A DNA stretch of 64,000 bases, from NCBI RefSeq assembly GCF_007751035.1, contig NZ_CP036433.1, forward strand, positions 8,103,001 through 8,167,000, given 5' to 3'. This document shows, one piece after another, positions 8,703-18,455 of this stretch (its first letter is position 1; every line of letters begins with the position of its first letter). The notes under the pieces were generated by a model that ran no database searches, was not told the DNA's origin, and saw only the letters and a program-made list of their open reading frames with translations. The DNA is from Lignipirellula cremea. GTDB lineage: Bacteria; Planctomycetota; Planctomycetia; Pirellulales; Pirellulaceae. The position numbers and the translations under genes were made by a program.

Positions 8703-11215
8703 TTGCTTTCGGTTGCGGGAGGTAACAGATCAAAGCGGAGCGGAACCGGCGGGGCCGAGACCAGCACCCGGGCGGCCGCGTCGTACTTGCCCGACGCCGT
8801 CAGCCGGACGTCCGTCAGTTCGCCCGGCATGTGGCTGGCGGGGAAACGCACGTCGAATTCAAAATCGGTCTGGTCGGCTTTCACGATCACGCGGGGAACC
8901 GGCACGCCGGCGGGAAGCCCTTCCAGCGTCACGGTGATGTCGCCTTTCATGCCGTCGGACTGCAGCACCTTGCCGGCGACTTTCACTACCGCGCCGGAGG
9001 CGGCCAGCTGCGCTTCGTACGAAGTTTCCGCCGGCTCGATCGCGAGCGGATTGATGGCCGCATGACGCACAATGGGCGTGTAGGCGGTGGCCAGCACCTG
9101 GCGTTTGTCGCGGCTGAGCAGCTCGGCTTTGAACGCCAGCTGATAGGCCGACGCCGTCAGGTCGCCGGGCGCCAGGATCGGCACGGGAAGCGTGTTGTTC
9201 GCGGCTGCGGCCGCTTCTTCGGCCGCCTTGTCGGCGGCCGCTTTCTTCTCCGCGGCTACGGTCTCGGCCTGCTTCGCCGCGGCCAGTTTGGCTTCGTCGA
9301 CCGGTTTGGCAGCCTCGGCGGCGACCCGTTGCTGCTCGGCGGCCGCCAGCACTTTGTCGGCTGCTTCTACGGCGTTGAATGCCGCCTGGGCTTTGCTGTC
9401 GGCGGGGATCTCGACGGCCGCCGCTTCAGTGCGGAGCGTGCGGTTGGGATCAACCCGGCCGTTGTTCTGCGGTGCGGTCTGGCTGGTGAGCAGCGTCAGG
9501 CGGACGGGTCCATCGGCGCCGACGGGGCGCTGGCACACGACCGGCAGCGTTAACTTCGCCCCCAGCACCAGGCGGACCGGCTCGTCGGTTTTCTCCCAGT
9601 CGATCGTAAACGGAACGTCGGGCTGGTACGCGGCGACCGCCAGCTCGCTCGCCAGCCAGGGTCGGCTGTTGACCAGCGGGCTTGTTCCGTTTCGGCCGGT
9701 CCGCACAGCGGTCAACTCCTGCGTGTTTGTCGCACCGACCAGCCGCGTCACCAGACAGGCGGACGAACCGGCCGCGGCCTGGACCAGGAGCAAGGCGCCG
9801 TCGGCGTCCCCCTCGGCCGAGGCGACAGCGCAGGTCACCCCGGGCGGAAGTTGCGACAGGCGGAGCTCGATCGGTCCCGTGAATTGCGTGCGGTCCACCT
9901 GGACCGGCAACACGCTGAACTGGCCGCGGGCGACCTGCAGACGATCGTCCTCAAAGCGGAGCGTGAAGTCCGGCGCCGCGGGCTCGTCGGCGAGCGAAAC
10001 CAGCAGCCGATAGACGTGCGTCGGTCCGCCGCGGCCGAGCGCATCACTGACCACGACCCAAAGCGTTTCCACCTCTTTCGGCACAGTGTACGTCAACTCG
10101 GGATCGGGCGAACCATTGGCGTCATCGTTCCCGGCCAGCTTGCCGCCTTTTTCATTCTGTACTTCGATCATGGCGTCAATCGGCGAACCTAGCACGGCGG
10201 CCTGGACCGCCAGCTTCAGGTTGCTGCCCGGCGTCACCTGCAGCTGGAAGCGATCCTGCTCGTTCGCGGTGAGCAGTCGCCCACAAGCGGCCACTGGGGC
10301 GGATCCCAGATCGGTCGTCGCGGCGTTAGGCGATTCCTGCTCCAGCAACTGCCGCTGCAGGCTGGAACGAATGACGACCCGCGGACCGCTGGCCAGCATC
10401 CCCTGGGGCCAGGCAGCCGGCTGGGGCGAGCGATCGTCGGCCGCAGCGGTGCGCGTGATCGGTTGCGGCAGATTGCCGATCAGGGCGACGTCGGCTGGTT
10501 CCTCCCCGACGGTCGGCGGCCAGGCGATGTCGGCGAACGCCCAGCTGCCAATCTTCAGGCGATAAAAGTTCGGCGCGGGAGAAGCGTACTGCAGGTCGTG
10601 CAGTTCGACGCGATACTCCCCGTCGACCGGAAGTTTGGCCGACAGCCGCGTGTCGCCCTCCAGCAAAGGGGACGGCAGCGACCAGGCCAGATGCCGTCCC
10701 GACGGCTCGTACAAATGCAACACTGGCCGCAGCTTTCCGCCCAGCCGATTCGCTTCGACCTCGCACAGAATCTCCTGGCCCGCCTGGCCGGTGAACCGCA
10801 CCACTTGCCGGGCGCTGCCCGCCAGCGCGCCATGCATGGCGATCGGCAGCGACGCCGCCTGTTCCGCCACAGCCGATTCCGGCAGCCCATCGACGGCGAC
10901 CACGACCGCGTTCGAAACGCCCTGGCCGGTGGCGACGCGCACGTTGTACAAACCGGCCTCTGCGGCGGCGGGGACCTTCACTTCAAACTGCACCTTGTTC
11001 GCCGCGGCCCCGGGCAGCAGCTTCTGTTCCACCTTTGCCAGCGACAGGACCAACTGAGGGTCGGGCATCAGGTCAGAGCCGGTCAACGTCAGCGTGACCA
11101 CGCCGCCGGACTGCAGGCCGCGCAGGTCCACATTGGTGATCGCCGGCGGAGCCGCCAGCGCCAGGCGGCCCAGCAGCAGAAAGGAAAGACCGGCGTAACA
11201 GAAGGAACGGAACAT
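8699..11215 (-). CDS. Secreted pre-peptidase (PPC) domain protein with an Ala-rich helical insert
   Basis: The start is the ATG at 11215, because FRSFCYAGLSFLLLGRLALA forms a signal peptide and the upstream in-frame residues look untranslated. The 838-residue protein opens with an IPT/TIG-like segment (NVDLRGLQSGGVVTLTLTGSDL). Two PPC-like beta-sandwich regions follow, one near residues 125-230 and another near 300-410 (QLQVTPGSNLKLAVQA; YTVPKEVETLWVVVSDA). Residues about 613-672 are an Ala/Lys/Glu-rich stretch expected to be helical. Proteins of this type sit between DUF1501 and DUF1553 genes in many planctomycetes. No protease active site is visible, so I do not call it an enzyme. Confidence 0.82.
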   Translation of the reverse strand: MFRSFCYAGLSFLLLGRLALAAPPAITNVDLRGLQSGGVVTLTLTGSDLMPDPQLVLSLAKVEQKLLPGAAANKVQFEVKVPAAAEAGLYNVRVATGQGVSNAVVVAVDGLPESAVAEQAASLPIAMHGALAGSARQVVRFTGQAGQEILCEVEANRLGGKLRPVLHLYEPSGRHLAWSLPSPLLEGDTRLSAKLPVDGEYRVELHDLQYASPAPNFYRLKIGSWAFADIAWPPTVGEEPADVALIGNLPQPITRTAAADDRSPQPAAWPQGMLASGPRVVIRSSLQRQLLEQESPNAATTDLGSAPVAACGRLLTANEQDRFQLQVTPGSNLKLAVQAAVLGSPIDAMIEVQNEKGGKLAGNDDANGSPDPELTYTVPKEVETLWVVVSDALGRGGPTHVYRLLVSLADEPAAPDFTLRFEDDRLQVARGQFSVLPVQVDRTQFTGPIELRLSQLPPGVTCAVASAEGDADGALLLVQAAAGSSACLVTRLVGATNTQELTAVRTGRNGTSPLVNSRPWLASELAVAAYQPDVPFTIDWEKTDEPVRLVLGAKLTLPVVCQRPVGADGPVRLTLLTSQTAPQNNGRVDPNRTLRTEAAAVEIPADSKAQAAFNAVEAADKVLAAAEQQRVAAEAAKPVDEAKLAAAKQAETVAAEKKAAADKAAEEAAAAANNTLPVPILAPGDLTASAYQLAFKAELLSRDKRQVLATAYTPIVRHAAINPLAIEPAETSYEAQLAASGAVVKVAGKVLQSDGMKGDITVTLEGLPAGVPVPRVIVKADQTDFEFDVRFPASHMPGELTDVRLTASGKYDAAARVLVSAPPVPLRFDLLPPATESK

Positions 11216-11318
11216 AAGGTCGCCTGACAGGCGGGAAGGAAGCGGGGCAGGGCAGGGGGGCGCATCGGCGGCAGCCGGACGAACAAGCGAACGTCCGGCG
11301 AGTGACATGCGGCGGGCT

Positions 11319-12695
11319 CTAGAACAGTTCGCGAATCGGCTCGGCTTCGATGAAGCGGACGGGACGGCCGCCGGGGCCCGGCATCATGGTCGTTTCCAGG
11401 TCGATGCCCATGCCGTGGTAGATCGAGGCGATCACCTCGGGCGGCGTCACCGGGCGATCGTGCGGGGCGGCGCCGATCTTGTCGGTCGAGCCGATCACCT
11501 GTCCGCCCTGGATCGAACCGCCGGCGAAAAAGTTCGTCCAGGCCGACGGGTAATGATCGCGTCCGCCGCGGGCGTTGATCTTGGGGGTGCGGCCGAATTC
11601 GCTCAGCACGGCGACGACCGTTTCTTCCAGCAGGCCGCGGTCTTCCAGATCTTTGATCAGCGTCGTAAACGCCAGATCGAACTGCGGGCAAAGCAGATTC
11701 TCGTAATCGTGATACGTGTTGTTCAGGTTGCCGCCGTTGGCGTGCATGTCCCAGCAGGAAATGTTGAACACCGTATCGAAGTGGTTCACCGTAACAAAAC
11801 GGGCGCCATGTTCAATCAGCCGGCGGGACATCAAACAGCTTTGGCCGAACGTGTTCCGGCCGTAAGAATCGCGGAGCTTGTCCGGCTCTTCCGACAAGTC
11901 GAACGCTTTTTTGGTTTTGGGCGAAGTCAGCAGATTGAAGGCCCGGCCATACGCCGTTTCATGATCGAGCGTGCTCTTGGATTCCGACCGACGCTGCAGG
12001 GCGTCGATCTGCTGCAGCAGGTTCCGCCGGGCGCTTAAGCGCTGTTCGCTGTGGCCGGCCGGGGGCGCCAGGTCGGATACCTGGAAGTCGCTGCGGGCAG
12101 GATCCGAGCCCAGGAAGAAAGGCTCATGCGCGCTGCCCAGCTGGCCGGCCGATTGGCCATGCGGGGTCGAGGTGCCCGTGTTGCCGATCTTGACCGGCAG
12201 GATGATCGAAGCCGGCAGATTCCCCTGCTGGCCAAACACGCGGGAGACGACGCTGCCCATGTGGGGCTGCGGGTTGGCCTCGTTAAAGTCGTGGCCCGAC
12301 ATCATCCAGCGCTGGCCGTTCTCGTGCGAGGCGCCCGTCTTGTGGTGCAGGCTGCGGATGAACGCCAGCTTGTCGGTGATCTGCGACATCAGCGGGAAGT
12401 GTTCGCAAATCTCAATGCCGGGCGTGCGGGTGGCGATCGGCTTGAACTTGCCGCGCACATCTTCCGGCGCGTCGGGCTTCATATCCCAGGTATCCAGATG
12501 GCCGGGCGAACCGACCAGGAACAGCACAATGCAGTTCTTGATTTTCGCCTTCGACGGATCCACGGCCCCATGGGCTTCCAGCTGCATCATTCCCGGCAAG
12601 CTCAAGCCGCCCAGCGCCGCCGCGCCGGCCTGGAGAAAGCTGCGACGATTCACGCCGCTGCAGACCGGAACCCGTTCATTTCCGACATGTAACAT
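11319..12695 (-). CDS. DUF1501 protein, Tat-exported
   Basis: The 458-residue product has a twin-arginine signal (NRRSFLQAGAAALGGLSLPG). The DUF1501 fold follows, recognisable from NCIVLFLVGSPGHLDTWDMKP, the conserved SEFGRTPKINARGGRDHYP near residue 380 and a GMGIDLE end region. The fold is related to alkaline phosphatase/sulfatase-like hydrolases, but catalytic function is unproven. It is the second gene of the leftward operon, 75 bp after the small gene at 12771-13076 and 103 bp before the PPC gene. Two further DUF1501 genes occur in this window at 16982 and 37466. Confidence 0.9.
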   Translation of the reverse strand: MLHVGNERVPVCSGVNRRSFLQAGAAALGGLSLPGMMQLEAHGAVDPSKAKIKNCIVLFLVGSPGHLDTWDMKPDAPEDVRGKFKPIATRTPGIEICEHFPLMSQITDKLAFIRSLHHKTGASHENGQRWMMSGHDFNEANPQPHMGSVVSRVFGQQGNLPASIILPVKIGNTGTSTPHGQSAGQLGSAHEPFFLGSDPARSDFQVSDLAPPAGHSEQRLSARRNLLQQIDALQRRSESKSTLDHETAYGRAFNLLTSPKTKKAFDLSEEPDKLRDSYGRNTFGQSCLMSRRLIEHGARFVTVNHFDTVFNISCWDMHANGGNLNNTYHDYENLLCPQFDLAFTTLIKDLEDRGLLEETVVAVLSEFGRTPKINARGGRDHYPSAWTNFFAGGSIQGGQVIGSTDKIGAAPHDRPVTPPEVIASIYHGMGIDLETTMMPGPGGRPVRFIEAEPIRELF

Positions 12696-12770
12696 AGAAA
12701 AGGCTCCGACGCCTGGGAGAGTTAAGAAGGCAGGAGAAATCGACGCGCCGCGTCAGGAAGCGGCGCCTGG

Positions 12771-13076
12771 CTAGACCGAGAACGTCACCTTGTTGGAGAT
12801 GTCGACGAACTTACTCTCGGTATAGGCGCCGTCTTTATCCTTTTTGTAGTTCACATACTTGAAGAGCTGCAGGACGGCTTCGTAGTCGCCGGGCTCGGTA
12901 AGGCCATGCTCGTACACGGGGCTGACGCGAGCGGCGGCGACGGCCACTTCTTTGCCGTCGCGGGTGATCTTCCACTGCAGCTTCGAGCCCCAGTCCTGGG
13001 TCACGTCGGATCGCTGCAGGCTGTTCCCCTGCAGTTGAATATCCGCGTGCGGCTCTCCTTCGAAAACCTGATCCAT
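12771..13076 (-). CDS. Small conserved-looking hypothetical protein at the head of the DUF1501 operon
   Basis: The 101-residue protein starts at the ATG at 13076, which has GGAGG about 8 nt upstream; a TTG at 13094 is the alternative. There is no signal peptide or membrane segment. The alternating pattern (DIQLQGN, KLQWKITRDGKEVA, DYEAVLQLFKYVNYKKD, FVDISNKVTFSV) suggests a small beta-sandwich. I do not recognise the family. Its place directly upstream of DUF1501, same strand with a 75-bp gap, suggests a role in the same operon. Confidence 0.7.
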   Translation of the reverse strand: MDQVFEGEPHADIQLQGNSLQRSDVTQDWGSKLQWKITRDGKEVAVAAARVSPVYEHGLTEPGDYEAVLQLFKYVNYKKDKDGAYTESKFVDISNKVTFSV

Positions 13077-13510
13077 TGGGCGAACCTCCGCCAACCTTCA
13101 AGATGTTTAGGAACCGGGAAGCGTTCGCCGTTTGGTCTGCGACAGGCGTTCCCATCAATGCATGTTTATTGTAACGCAAAGCAGTCGCGGCGCCATTGTT
13201 ATTTCCCGTGCGAGACGTCCTTCCGCTGGGATAGCGTCATGCGGTCCGAGGTAGCTGAACTCGCCAGAGTTTGGCCGCAGCTCCTATCGCCCAGAGCCCT
13301 TCCTGCAAAGCCTGGCGACTTCGGCTACATCCTGGCAGGGCAGGTTTGCAATCTGCCGTCGCTCCCAGTAATTCCGTCTCGGATGCACCGTTTTTAAAGC
13401 AGGTTACAAATCTGCTCCACGAACGAAAATTGCAAGTGGCGCCATCCATAGATTGTCCCACACTGGCAAAGTCTAGGTGGCCCCTTTCCCACTCTTTCCC
13501 ACTCCCAGCT
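13077..13510. other. Intergenic stretch upstream of the DUF1501 operon
   Basis: No gene could be supported here. Open frames exist, but their translations contain the repeat-encoded HAKALRRKG string and lack conserved-looking segments. Confidence 0.5.
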
Positions 13511-13671
13511 GTCGATCGCCCTTTGCGCCTTAGCGCCTTTGCGTGAGATCTTTTTCGTGACAGAACCGCCAATCCGTCCTCAAACGACTGGACGACAATA
13601 GGAGTGGGTTGAAAAATCGGCGTCGCGAAAATGGGGAACTCACGCAAAGGCGCGAAGACGCAAAGAAGGAG
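13511..13671. repeat. Inverted pair of the CAAAGGCGCGAAGACGCAAAG-type repeat
   Basis: CTTTGCGCCTTAGCGCCTTT (starting near 13512) and, in the other orientation, CAAAGGCGCGAAGACGCAAA (near 13645) are imperfect complements about 85 bp apart. In one frame the right arm would read NSRKGAKTQRRRK, a string that recurs in spurious translations of many genomes. The arms agree over about 28 of 31 positions. Such repeats are known as intergenic remnants; no coding role is apparent. Confidence 0.65.
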
Positions 13672-13748
13672 GAAGAGGTGCAGGAATGGTCTGGTCGCGA
13701 TCATTTTGGATGTCGCGTTTCAGACTCCGATCAGCCTGGGAAAATCGC

Positions 13749-13764
13749 CCGAAGTTATTTTCCC
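13749..13764. repeat. CCGAAGTTATTTTCCC repeat copy
   Basis: The 16-bp string CCGAAGTTATTTTCCC is repeated exactly at 42879-42894, where it forms one arm of a large inverted repeat. Here it stands alone in a gene-poor stretch. Confidence 0.55.
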
Positions 13765-13797
13765 AGGTTCCCATGGGACTTTGACTCAACGATCTGC

Positions 13798-14181
13798 TTA
13801 TCCGGTTGTTCTCTTTTCGAAACTAACCAGGTAATTGTCATCAAGGTCGCTACATTCACAATTGACAGGCTCTACATGCATCAGCATGAACCAGCGATCT
13901 GGATCAGGATCGCCATGAGACATACTCGTGGACACGAATCGAACCAATTTTTCAGGATCGCCAACGACTTGGAATATTTGACCTGTAAACGGGCGATCTA
14001 GTCCTTCTACGAACTTCACCCTCAGACTCAATCGGCCTTTCCAACCTCGTCTGGCAATCAGACATCTTGCTGCTGCCGTCGGTTCGTTTTCATGGAAGGT
14101 GCTTAATGTCGTTCTGGAATCCTTAAAGTCTTCTGCGGATATTTGATATTTCATTATCCAGGAATCCCCATCTGCCTGCAT
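13798..14181 (-). CDS. Orphan hypothetical protein in a low-GC stretch
   Basis: From the ATG at 14181 the product is 127 residues; a TTG at 14208 would add nine, and an in-frame TGA 12 nt before it closes the frame. It contains WIMKYQISAEDF, a RRGWKGRLSLRVKFVEG strand-like segment and DRWFMLMHVEPVNCECSDLD. These look like a real beta-rich protein rather than noise, but I do not recognise the family. Its DNA is clearly AT-richer than both flanks, which suggests transfer or relaxed selection. The gene may be a relic. Confidence 0.5.
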   Translation of the reverse strand: MQADGDSWIMKYQISAEDFKDSRTTLSTFHENEPTAAARCLIARRGWKGRLSLRVKFVEGLDRPFTGQIFQVVGDPEKLVRFVSTSMSHGDPDPDRWFMLMHVEPVNCECSDLDDNYLVSFEKRTTG

Positions 14182-14362
14182 TCTTATGCCAATTTTCTTG
14201 CGATTCAATTTCCGCGATCAATCTCACTTTGGCTTTGCCATACTCATTCAGGAACGCGCGACTAATGACTGTCGGAACTCGAATAGAATAGCTGCCAGAA
14301 GTGGATTCGGCGTGGCGAGGTGCAACAGAAGCCGGATATTCGTCTTGCTCAGCGTGCGTGGT

Positions 14363-14881
14363 TCAGCGATCTGCGGGCAGCCGCTTCTTCATTCTGAAGT
14401 TTGCCAGAATGACGCCGGCCCGTTCGACCTGCTGCGGCGTGACGACCTGGAAGCCGCGGGATTCAAAGAAGGGACGCGCGGTGATGCTGACGTCGGACGT
14501 GAGTTCCGATAGCTGCAGGCGAACCGCATCTGCTTCCAGTTGCTGGTAAAGCAGTTTGCCCACGCCCTGGCCCTGCCACTGGTGATGGACGTAGAAGTGA
14601 TCGATATAGCCGGCGTTTTCGGTCGCCGTCATGCCGGCGTATCCGACGATCGCGGGCGATTGGCCCGAGGAGCCGTTCGCGGCTGCGCTGTCCAGGCAAA
14701 CATACGGATCCATGCCGGCGATCCGGCGGCGCCAGGCGGCGGGATCCATTTCGGCCGGCGCCCAGGCGGCCGTCTGCTCGGCTGAGTAGTCGCGTCGATT
14801 GACGTTGTGGATCGTGTTGTAGAACAGGAGCCAGAGCGCTTCCGCTTCGTCGGGCAACGCTTTGCGGAGGAGCAGCGTCAT
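14363..14881 (-). CDS. GNAT-family N-acetyltransferase
   Basis: The 172-residue protein shows the GNAT layout: an N-terminal RKALPDEAEALWLLFYNTI strand/helix, a central IVGYAGMTATENAGYIDHFYV beta region, and the acetyl-CoA binding turn HHQWQGQGVGKLLYQQLEA (about 105-123), which is the Q/R-x-x-G-x-G/A loop. ASITARPFF-type C-terminal sequence is visible as SITARPFFESRGF. The domain order and length resemble YafP-like acetyltransferases. The acceptor is unknown. It lies downstream of typA on the same strand, separated by a hairpin. Confidence 0.85.
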   Translation of the reverse strand: MTLLLRKALPDEAEALWLLFYNTIHNVNRRDYSAEQTAAWAPAEMDPAAWRRRIAGMDPYVCLDSAAANGSSGQSPAIVGYAGMTATENAGYIDHFYVHHQWQGQGVGKLLYQQLEADAVRLQLSELTSDVSITARPFFESRGFQVVTPQQVERAGVILANFRMKKRLPADR

Positions 14882-14909
14882 TGGGCGATGCTTTCCGATC
14901 AGGCCGGAA

Positions 14910-14941
14910 CGACCGCAAACGGGAAGAGCCGGTTGCGGTCG
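14910..14941 (-). terminator. Candidate hairpin after typA
   Basis: CGACCGCAA (14910-14918) and TTGCGGTCG (14933-14941) form a perfect 9-bp stem with a 14-nt loop, 14 bp past the typA stop on the leftward strand. No T-run follows, so factor-independent termination is uncertain. Confidence 0.45.
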
Positions 14942-14954
14942 CGGGCGGCTGGCT

Positions 14955-16769
14955 TTAGACGGACGCTTTTACGCGGGCCTGCTTGCGGCGATCGGACTCG
15001 CGAAGGGCGATCTTGCGGAGGCGAATTTTGGTCGGGGTGATTTCGACCAGCTCGTCGTCTTCGATGTATTCCAGGGCCGCTTCCAGAAACAGCTCGCGCG
15101 GGGCCGTCAGCAGGACGTTCGCGTCGCTGCCGGAGGCTCGCATGTTGGTCAGTTTCTTTTCGCGGGTGGGGTTCACCGCCAGGTCGTTATCGCGCGAGTT
15201 CTCGCCGACGATCATCCCTTCGTACACTTCGTCGCCGGGTTTCACAAACAGCACGGCCCGATCCTGCAGCGTATCCAGGGCGAACGCGACCGCTTTGCCA
15301 GAAGTCATCGACACCATGGCGCCGTTGGCGCGGCTGGGCGTTTCGCCCGTCACGGGGCGATACGATTCAAACCGGTGATGCAGGATCACTTCGCCCTGGG
15401 TGGCGTTTTTCAGTTTGGTCGAGAGCCCGATCAGGCCGCGGGCCGGAATGGAAAAGGTGACGTGGGTATAGTCGCCGCGGGTATCCATGTGCAGCAGTTC
15501 GCCCCGACGTTCGCCGGCCATTTCCATGACGGGACCCAGCTTGTCGGAGCGGACTTCGACGACAAGCGTTTCGAACGGCTCTTCTTTCACGCCGTTGTTG
15601 TTCCGCATGATCACGCGGGGCTTGCCGACGGAAAGCTCAAAGCCTTCCTGGCGCATCGTTTCAATCAGCACGGCCAGGTGCAGCACGCCGCGGCCGGAAA
15701 CGGCAAAGGCGTCGCGGCCTTCGATCGGTTCGACCCGCAGGGCCACGTTCTTGTCCAGCTCTTTATAAAGGCGTTCCCGCAACTGGCGACCGGTCACGTA
15801 CTTTCCTTCGCGACCGACCAGCGGGGAGCTGTTAATGGTGAACACCATTTCCAGGGTCGGCTTGTCGACATTCAGGCGGGGCATCGCCTTGCGGTACTCG
15901 CGATGGCAGATCGTATCGCCAATTTCCACATCGGACAGGCCAACGAGCGCAACCACGTCGCCGGCGGAAGCCTGGTCCACCTGCACGCGGCCCAGGTTCT
16001 CAAAGACCGATACCTGGGCGATTTTGGCTTCTTTCACGCCGTCCTGTTGCATCAGGGCGACCGTCTGACCGGGCGAAATCGAACCCGACACAATGCGGCC
16101 GATCGCGATACGGCCGACGAATTCCGACCAGTCGATGGTGGTGACCAGCATCTGCAGCGGCGCGTCGACCACAACCTGCGGGCCCGGAATCCGCTCCAGC
16201 ACCATGTCCAGCAGCGGGATCATGGAGTCGGTCGGCTTGGCCGGATCCAACGTGGCGTAACCTTCACGACTGGTGGCGAAGATATAAGGGAAGTCCGACA
16301 GGTCGTCGCCGCCCAGGTCCAGCAACAGCTCGAACGTTTCATCCAGGGCCGCCAGCGCACGAGCGTCGGGACGGTCAATTTTATTGACGACGACGATCGG
16401 CTGCAGGCCGCACTCAAGGGCTTTCGACAGCACAAAACGGGTCTGCGGCATGGGGCCTTCGGCCGCATCGACCAGCACCAGGGCGCCGTCGGCCATCTGC
16501 AGCACGCGTTCCACCTCGCCGCCAAAGTCGGCGTGGCCGGGCGTGTCGATAATGTTAATTTTTACGCCCTTGTAGGGCAGGGCGATATTTTTGGCGGTAA
16601 TCGTGATCCCGCGTTTTCGCTCCTGGTCGTTGCTGTCGAGGATTCTTTCCTCGCGCAGTTCGCTTTCGCGGAACTGGCCGCTCTGCCGCAGCAGGCAATC
16701 AACGAGCGTCGTCTTTCCATGGTCGACGTGGGCGATAATGACGATATTGCGAATGTCTTCGCGGCGCAT
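14955..16769 (-). CDS. typA: Ribosome-associated GTPase TypA/BipA
   Basis: The 604-residue protein is a translational GTPase with all G motifs near the N-terminus: [10 protein letters not shown] (G1), RGITITAKN (G2), [12 protein letters not shown] (G3) and NKIDRPDA (G4). Beta-barrel domain II, the EF-G-like domains III and V and the TypA-specific C-terminus ([16 protein letters not shown]) follow. Length is normal for TypA/BipA. It binds 70S ribosomes and supports ribosome assembly and stress adaptation. It appears monocistronic; the sequence just upstream carries no clear Shine-Dalgarno. Confidence 0.95.
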   Translation of the reverse strand: MRREDIRNIVIIAHVDHGKTTLVDCLLRQSGQFRESELREERILDSNDQERKRGITITAKNIALPYKGVKINIIDTPGHADFGGEVERVLQMADGALVLVDAAEGPMPQTRFVLSKALECGLQPIVVVNKIDRPDARALAALDETFELLLDLGGDDLSDFPYIFATSREGYATLDPAKPTDSMIPLLDMVLERIPGPQVVVDAPLQMLVTTIDWSEFVGRIAIGRIVSGSISPGQTVALMQQDGVKEAKIAQVSVFENLGRVQVDQASAGDVVALVGLSDVEIGDTICHREYRKAMPRLNVDKPTLEMVFTINSSPLVGREGKYVTGRQLRERLYKELDKNVALRVEPIEGRDAFAVSGRGVLHLAVLIETMRQEGFELSVGKPRVIMRNNNGVKEEPFETLVVEVRSDKLGPVMEMAGERRGELLHMDTRGDYTHVTFSIPARGLIGLSTKLKNATQGEVILHHRFESYRPVTGETPSRANGAMVSMTSGKAVAFALDTLQDRAVLFVKPGDEVYEGMIVGENSRDNDLAVNPTREKKLTNMRASGSDANVLLTAPRELFLEAALEYIEDDELVEITPTKIRLRKIALRESDRRKQARVKASV

Positions 16770-16981
16770 AGGAGGGCTTTACGAAACAGGAGGGATCTCA
16801 TCTGGAAGGTCAACCGCCGGCAAATTCATCCGTGTTTCTGCCACCGGGCGGTCGCGCAGGATTCACCCTATCGATCATATCCGCAGGCTTCATTTCCCGG
16901 AAGGGCTATCGGAACGGCACAGGCCGTTCCGAGGGCCTGATCGCTACGCCCGTTCTTCACAATCCAGGCCGGAGCGCCCGC

Positions 16982-18316
16982 CTAAGCGAGTAACGCCGAA
17001 ACCGGCCGGGCGTCGTCCACATAGGGCAAAGGTCGGCTGTCCTCGCCCGTGAAGCGGGTCCGCGGATCGATGCCAACCAGATGCAGAATGGTCGCTAGCA
17101 GCTCCTCAGGCGAGACCGGGTGTTCGGCCACATCGCTGCCGATTTTGTCCGACGAACCCAGCACCAGACCACGCTGAATGCCGCCGCCAGCCAGGGCAAT
17201 GCTAAAGGCCCGGGGCCAATGATCGCGACCGGCGCCCGAGTTAATTTTGGGGGTGCGGCCGAACTCGCTGCCGACCACCACCAGGGTTTCGTCGAGCATG
17301 CCGCGTTGTTCCAAGTCGTTTACCAGTGCGGAGAAAGCCAGGTCAAGTCGCGGCACGCGCGTCTGCAGTTGCGGGAAAATGGTCGTGTGATGATCCCAGC
17401 TCTGGCGGCCGACCGTGACAAATCGAACGCCCGCTTCGACCAGGCGACGAGCGGTCAACGACAGCCGGCCCAGTTCGCCCGGCTGCTTTTTGCCGGAAGC
17501 GTCCTGCACGCCGTAGGCCTGGAGTGTTTCCGGCGATTCGCGCAGGTAGTCGAACGCCTCGGCGGCCCGGGCCGAGTTGATGATATCGACGGCCTGTTCG
17601 CTGAAGCGATCCCAGGTCTGACCGCCGGGAATGGCCTTTCCGCCCTGGTTCTCAATGGCGTTCCGGAGCGACAGGCGGGACTGGAAACGGTCGGCGGAAA
17701 AATTGTTCGGCATCGACAAAGTGGAAGCGTTCGTCCCCTTAAAAGGGCCCGACGCCTGGGGCAAATATCCGGAACCGGTAAACCGCGAGGTAAAGTCGTT
17801 GCCCGGATTGCTGACAAACGGCGGCATGCCGTTGCGCATTCCCAGTTCCTGCGCAATGATGGCTCCCATTTCCGGGTTGCCGGAGTGCAGCACGCCGGTG
17901 GAAACGGGCGGACGGCGGCCTTCCATCATATAAATGGCGCCGCGCTGGTGGGCCGCTTCGTTATGCGTCATCGACCGGACCACGGCGATTTTGTCCATGA
18001 TTTTTGCGGTCTGCGGCAGCAGTTCGCTCACAAACACGCCCGGCATGCTGGTCGGAATGGGGGTGAGTTCGCCACGTACCTCGTCGGCAGCGTCGGGCTT
18101 CATATCAAAGGTATCATGGTGCGAAACACCGCCCTGCAGCCACAACATGATGACCGATTTTGCCTTGACGGAGCTCCCGCCGGCCGCCAGGGCCTGCGAG
18201 CGAAGCAGCTGCGGCAACGAAAGTCCTACGCCGCCGGCCAAACCGGCTTGCAGCGCCTGGCGTCGAGAAAACGCCAGCGTGCGCTGATAATCGCGGCATC
18301 CAGATGATACGTTCAT
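16982..18316 (-). CDS. DUF1501 protein, Tat-exported
   Basis: From ATG 18316 the product is 444 residues; an upstream in-frame extension to 18412 lacks protein-like sequence. The signal SRRQALQAGLAGGVGLSLPQ is a twin-arginine leader. Then come SVIMLWLQGGVSHHDTFDMKP, EMGAIIAQELG and VGSEFGRTPKINSGAGRDHWP near residue 350, all DUF1501 landmarks. It is divergent from phoR; their starts are about 230 bp apart. It stands alone, without the PPC and DUF1553 partners seen near 12 kb. Confidence 0.88.
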   Translation of the reverse strand: MNVSSGCRDYQRTLAFSRRQALQAGLAGGVGLSLPQLLRSQALAAGGSSVKAKSVIMLWLQGGVSHHDTFDMKPDAADEVRGELTPIPTSMPGVFVSELLPQTAKIMDKIAVVRSMTHNEAAHQRGAIYMMEGRRPPVSTGVLHSGNPEMGAIIAQELGMRNGMPPFVSNPGNDFTSRFTGSGYLPQASGPFKGTNASTLSMPNNFSADRFQSRLSLRNAIENQGGKAIPGGQTWDRFSEQAVDIINSARAAEAFDYLRESPETLQAYGVQDASGKKQPGELGRLSLTARRLVEAGVRFVTVGRQSWDHHTTIFPQLQTRVPRLDLAFSALVNDLEQRGMLDETLVVVGSEFGRTPKINSGAGRDHWPRAFSIALAGGGIQRGLVLGSSDKIGSDVAEHPVSPEELLATILHLVGIDPRTRFTGEDSRPLPYVDDARPVSALLA

Positions 18317-18455
18317 AACAACGGGCCTCAGGCGGGGAAGGCGAAGGGGAGGGAGGTTTTCAACAGGTGGGATAACGGACTGCAGGCAAACCGTCGGAAG
18401 CATTATAAACAAACGGTTTCGACGGGGCGATACGTTCGCCCGATTCCCCCCGAAA

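Noticed and set aside
7098-9065. 655-codon frame opposite the DUF1553 gene
   Set aside because: Compositional shadow; the leftward product has a signal peptide and conserved motifs.
13237-13704. 155-codon frame with HAKALRRKG-like string
   Set aside because: The string comes from the inverted repeat; the rest of the frame is not protein-like.
14862-16940. 692-codon frame opposite typA
   Set aside because: Shadow of a highly conserved GTPase.
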